Shown here piece after piece: positions 60,840-64,000 of a stretch of DNA of 64,000 bases. Position 1 is the stretch's first letter; each line of letters opens with the position of its first letter. The stretch comes from Streptomyces sp. NBC_00659 (GTDB taxonomy: Bacteria > Actinomycetota > Actinomycetes > Streptomycetales > Streptomycetaceae): positions 7,874,001 to 7,938,000 of the forward strand of contig NZ_CP109031.1 of the NCBI RefSeq assembly GCF_036226925.1. Direction: 5' to 3'. The translations under genes and the position numbers were made by a program. The notes beneath the pieces were generated by a model. That model had not been told where the DNA came from. It did no database searches and worked only from the letters and a program-made list of their open reading frames with translations.

Positions 60840-61280
60840 CAGAGTGTGTAGCTCATGGCGAGGGTGTACGACAGCGCAGGTGAGGGAGCCGGGAATTCCG
60901 ATCGTCACGGTCCGGAAACGGGCAGTCAGCTGCCTCGACTGCTCATGACCCGCTTCGAACAGCTGTAGGTCGACCGGCGAGGCGCCCGGCCGGTCGGGCA
61001 GAGAGCGGCGGTCCGAGCCCTTGCACCGTCACGGCCATCTCCTCGGAGACCATGTCAAGCCCGCCGACCAGGCCGTCCGCGACTCGGCGAGGTCGTCCGG
61101 GCTGTCGAAGGTGGGGTTGGGGCCCGGCCACGCCAACCAGGTGCGCTCGTGCGGGGGAGGCGTGGGATGTGGGTTCGTAGACGGTACTGTCGCGGAGCAG
61201 CGCGAACAGCACGCTGCTCACGTTGGTCCATGTCTTCCCCGGGCCCAGGGGCGGAGGAGCCATCGGCAGGCTGTCCGCCG
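60840..61280. other. No gene seen
   Basis: I find no supported gene between the PadR promoter and the IS remnants. The stretch may be partly degraded IS DNA. Confidence 0.4.
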
Positions 61281-61284
61281 GACT

Positions 61285-61497
61285 CGTACAATGCATTCTT
61301 CCGCCGCTGGCGCGACCACGCCCTGGTCAGGGAGTTCCACGACCGGCTGCGTGCCACGGTCCGCGAGAAGCTGGGCCGCGACGCGGAGCCGAGTGCGGGT
61401 GTGATCGACTCGCAGTCCGTCAAAGCGGACGCCGTCGTCGGCTCCGACAGCCGCGGGTTCGACGGCGGGAAGCTGGTCAACGGCCGCAAGCGGCGGT
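61285..61497 (+). mobile_element. IS5-type transposase fragment
   Basis: The plus-strand frame YNAFFRRWRDHALVREFHDR, LRATVREKLGRDAEPSAGVI and DSQSVKADAVVGSDSRGFDG ending KLVNGRKR is the start of the DDE domain of IS5-family transposases, including the first catalytic Asp in VIDSQSVK. It ends abruptly at about 61497 where an oppositely oriented ISAzo13 copy begins. The N-terminus is also incomplete. Confidence 0.75.
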
Positions 61498-62659
61498 GCA
61501 TGGGCAGGGCGTCGATGTCTGTGTCCGTGACCTTGATGCCGGTGTCCTAGGTGCCCGAATCGAGTTCCGCGTGGACCGTCAGCCCGGTTTCCGTAGTGGT
61601 CGCCTTGATGCTGTTCACGATGACGTCGTGGCTGGTCAGAGGCCTACCGCGCCAGTTCATGGAGATGTGGGAGAACAGCCGGTGCTCGATCTTGTTCCAC
61701 TTCGAGGTGCCCGGCGGCATGTGGCAGACCGTGATCTCCAGGTCCGTCTCGGCGGCCAGGGCGGCGAGTTCGGTCTTCCAGGCGCGGGTGCGGTATCCGT
61801 TGGAGCCGCCCGCGTCCGCGGCGATCAGCAGCCGGGCGGCCTGAGGGTAGTCGTGACTGCCGCGGGCTTGCCACCAGCGACGGATCGAGGCAACAGCGAA
61901 CGCGGCCGTGTCATGGTCGGTGCCGACACTGACCCAGCCGATGTTCGCGGCGACGTCGTAGATCCCGTACGGGATCGCCTTGCCCGGTCCCTGCCGGTCC
62001 AGGAAATCATGGGTCTTGACCTGGGCCGGAGCTCCCTTCGGCTCCCACTCACGACCCTCATTCTTGTATGGGCCGACCAACTCCTTCTTCTTCGTGTCCA
62101 CACTGATCACCGGATTACCGGCGCCCATATGGTCCTTGGCCCGGTCGTTGATGTAACGGAACTGGGCATCACGGTCGGAGTGTTGAGCGCCCTCGATGGC
62201 CTTGACATTGGCCTGGAGGCCGAACCCCTCATCGCGGAGCAGGTCGGCGACAGTGTCCGCCGAGACGCGGTGGCCTTGCCTGGTGAGCTCGCTGGCGAGT
62301 TTGCGTGTCGACTTCGTCGTCCAGCGCAGCGGCGACATGGGATCCCCACGCACATCTGGCTCGACCAGCGCCAACAGTGCAGGTCGAAGCTCCGGATCAA
62401 CCTCAGCCGCCCGTTTGCGCCCGCCACCGGGACGGCGGACCCGGCCCAGCGGCTCCGCCCCGGCCTCCAGCTCGTCCACACCTTTACGGACGGTGGTCGC
62501 GCTGACCCCGGCCGCCTGGGCGACGGCTCGGATCGCACCGTGGCCCAGGATCCGAGCCTCAGCTCCCATCAGCAGACGTCGCTGCCGCTCGTCCAGATGC
62601 GGGAACAACACCTCGAACTTCACTGCAAGTTGACCGCGGACCTCGCCAGATATGCGCAT
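61498..62659 (-). mobile_element. ISAzo13-type transposase, stop codon and 3' truncation
   Basis: The 370-codon frame from 62659 has AVAQAAGVSATTVRKGVDEL, VISVDTKKKELVGPYKNEGR, DFLDRQGPGKAIPYGIYDVA, GTDHDTAAFAVASIRRWW, LLIAADAGGSNGYRTRAWK and GTSKWNKIEHRLFSHISMNW, typical of ISAzo13 transposases with the DDE residues. A TAG at 61547 interrupts it; beyond it the same frame continues DTGIKVTDTDIDALPMHRR and then joins the IS5 fragment. The element is inactive unless the stop is read through. Confidence 0.85.
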
Positions 62660-62796
62660 ACCACACCAACGAGCTGAACTGCAGGAAGCAACACTTTGAT
62701 TCTCTGCGAGCCCTTACTGCTGTGAGCGCCGGTCGGCGCCCCCGCCTCTCCTGCGGGCGGGGGCGCAACGTGGCCGAGGTGGGTAGGAGCCGAAGC

Positions 62797-63504
62797 TCAG
62801 GCGGCTCCCACGGCGACCTTGCCCTTGCGCAGTGTCAGCGTCCGGTCGGACCGGGCGGCGAGGGTCTGGCTGTGGGTGACCACGATGACGCACTTGTTCT
62901 GCGTGTGCGCCAGCTCCTGGAAGATGCCGATGATGCCGTCGGCGGTGTCCTCGTCGAGGTTTCCGGTCGGTTCGTCGGCGAAGAGGATGTCCACGTCGCA
63001 GGCGAGGGCCCGGGCGATGGCGACGCGTTGTTGCTGCCCGCCGGAGAGTTTGAGGACGTTGCGGTCGGCCATGTCTGGGTCGAGGCCGACTTTGGCGAGC
63101 AGTTCCAGCGCATGAGCTTTGCGCCGTCCCGTGGGCGGCTTGGCGCCGGTGATCTCCATGGCGGTGATGACGTTCTGCAGCGCCGTCATATAGGTGAGCA
63201 GGTTGTACTGCTGGAAGACGGTGGCTGCGTGCTTGTTGCGGTAGCGGCCCAGGCCGAGTTCGGCCAGGTCCTGTCCGTCGAAGCGAATGATTCCCTTGGT
63301 GGGGCTGTCCAGCCCGCTGGCCAGGCTGAGGAGCGTGGTCTTGCCACTGCCCGAGGGGCCGAGGACGGTGTAGAAGGTGCCGCGTTCGAAGGCCAGGTCG
63401 ATCTGCTTGAGCACGGTGGTCCGGCGTCGCTGGTTCTGGTAGATGTGGCTGACATCCGCGAACTGCAGGGCGGGCGGCGTGACGGCGGGTGCGGTCTGGT
63501 TCAT
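62797..63504 (-). CDS. ABC transporter ATP-binding protein (second system)
   Basis: The 235-residue protein is another MacB-type ATPase. Walker A is GPSGSGKTT (49-57), the Q-loop is in TVFQQYNLLTYMT, the signature LSGGQQQRVAIARAL, Walker B ILFADEPTGNLDED and the H-loop VVTHSQTLAARSD. It lies five bases after its permease gene on the same strand. It is not a close copy of the ATPase at 59585. Confidence 0.93.
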   Translation of the reverse strand: MNQTAPAVTPPALQFADVSHIYQNQRRRTTVLKQIDLAFERGTFYTVLGPSGSGKTTLLSLASGLDSPTKGIIRFDGQDLAELGLGRYRNKHAATVFQQYNLLTYMTALQNVITAMEITGAKPPTGRRKAHALELLAKVGLDPDMADRNVLKLSGGQQQRVAIARALACDVDILFADEPTGNLDEDTADGIIGIFQELAHTQNKCVIVVTHSQTLAARSDRTLTLRKGKVAVGAA

Positions 63505-63509
63505 TGCGG

Positions 63510-64000
63510 TCACTTGCCCTTGGTGAGGATGCGGCGGGGGTTGAGGCGCAGCGCGGAGGCGGCGGGAATCGCGGTGGCCAGCAGACCGATGCCCAGACCG
63601 ATACCGGCGACGGTGGCGACGTCCGACGGCTGCAGCCGGACAGCGATCTTGTCTATGGGGTCGGCGCCCTTGACCGGCGCGGAGTTCGGGTCGATGCCCT
63701 GTTCCAGTCCGGTGGAGCCGGGGGGCGGCGGCTGCCAGGCGTTGATCTTCCGCTGGGCCGAGGCGGCCTGGTCGTGCAGCAACGTGTCGCCTGCCTTCTG
63801 AGTCAAGTTCTGGGAGAACACCGAGCTCAGACCGATGGCGAGGACCACGACGACCACGGTCTCGACGCACTGCTGGGCGACCAGCTTCCACTTCGTCTCG
63901 CCCAAGGACAGCAGGATGCCGAACTCCGTGCGGCGCTGCTTGACCGCGAGAGTGGCAAGCAGACCCAGGACGAGGCCCCCGGCGATGCCGATCAGCCACA
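63510..64000 (-). CDS. FtsX-type ABC permease, C-terminal part (runs off window)
   Basis: The frame enters from the right edge. It reads LIGIAGGLVLGLLATLAVKQ, RRTEFGILLSLGETKWKLVA, VETVVVVVLAIGLSSVFSQN and ends GLGIGLLATAIPAASALRLN PRRILTKGK. The RRxEFGILxSLGxxxxK motif is the cytoplasmic coupling segment of FtsX/MacB permeases. Only about 160 C-terminal residues are in view. Confidence 0.88.
   Translation of the reverse strand, partial: WLIGIAGGLVLGLLATLAVKQRRTEFGILLSLGETKWKLVAQQCVETVVVVVLAIGLSSVFSQNLTQKAGDTLLHDQAASAQRKINAWQPPPPGSTGLEQGIDPNSAPVKGADPIDKIAVRLQPSDVATVAGIGLGIGLLATAIPAASALRLNPRRILTKGK

Overview
The window reads as Streptomyces-type actinobacterial DNA. Base composition is very GC-rich, GTG starts are common, start/stop overlaps (ATGA, GTGA) couple many genes, and the families present are typical of streptomycetes (HSP18 regulator, AmaP/Asp23 set, gvpO-A-F-G-Y-Z order, DUF6479, DUF6131, DUF6192-like). 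There is no rRNA, tRNA, core housekeeping operon or CRISPR. The mix of stress genes, IS elements and many broken genes suggests an accessory region (chromosome arm or large plasmid).

Layout. 0.1-5.1 kb: phospholipase D-like protein, DUF2267 protein, small heat-shock protein with a divergent regulator and two RheA-like operators, CsbD-like protein, small membrane protein. 5.2-8.5 kb: remnants flank an intact thiamine-diphosphate enzyme. 9.0-12.8 kb: formaldehyde-dehydrogenase-like enzyme, HhH protein, CYTH-CHAD protein. 13-24 kb: small membrane and stress proteins mixed with remnants (RsbQ-like hydrolase, VOC, ZIP transporter, IS481, IS1182, MerR, NrfD, DJ-1, hemerythrin), plus an intact F420-type oxidoreductase/HAD hydrolase pair. 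24-27.4 kb: PRC-barrel protein and an Asp23/AmaP envelope cluster. 27.7-31.6 kb: a gas-vesicle cluster that keeps gvpO, A, a shortened F, G, Y and Z, then collapses to scraps ending in the 3' end of gvpK. 32.7-37.6 kb: SRPBCC protein, an actin-depolymerising-factor (ADF/cofilin)-like protein, a transaldolase with an extra C-terminal domain, a zinc alcohol dehydrogenase, a PRC-barrel protein. 39-40.8 kb: ANTAR, anti-sigma-like ATPase and STAS signalling proteins. 41.6-44.5 kb: an intact IS21-family element with perfect ends, a 5-bp target duplication and a passenger gene, inserted in a small gene that can be rebuilt exactly. 45-46.4 kb: three-gene membrane operon. 47.6-50.7 kb: tightly coupled acyl-CoA dehydrogenase / PIG-L / methyltransferase / glycosyltransferase operon. 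50.8-57 kb: Dps, DJ-1 protein, DUF6479 protein, amino-acid permease, YihY protein. 57-64 kb: a PadR-controlled FtsX-type ABC exporter and part of a second one, separated by fused IS remnants.

Common theme. Most intact genes are stress or envelope functions. Seven carry upstream sequences resembling the Streptomyces sigma-B promoter (GNNT, 14-16 bases, GGGTAY or one mismatch). With the anti-sigma-like/STAS/ANTAR proteins and remnants of a SigB-family sigma factor and an RsbQ-like hydrolase, this suggests a general-stress regulon island. The many single-base frameshifts in otherwise well conserved genes may be real decay or uncorrected sequencing errors; both are flagged.
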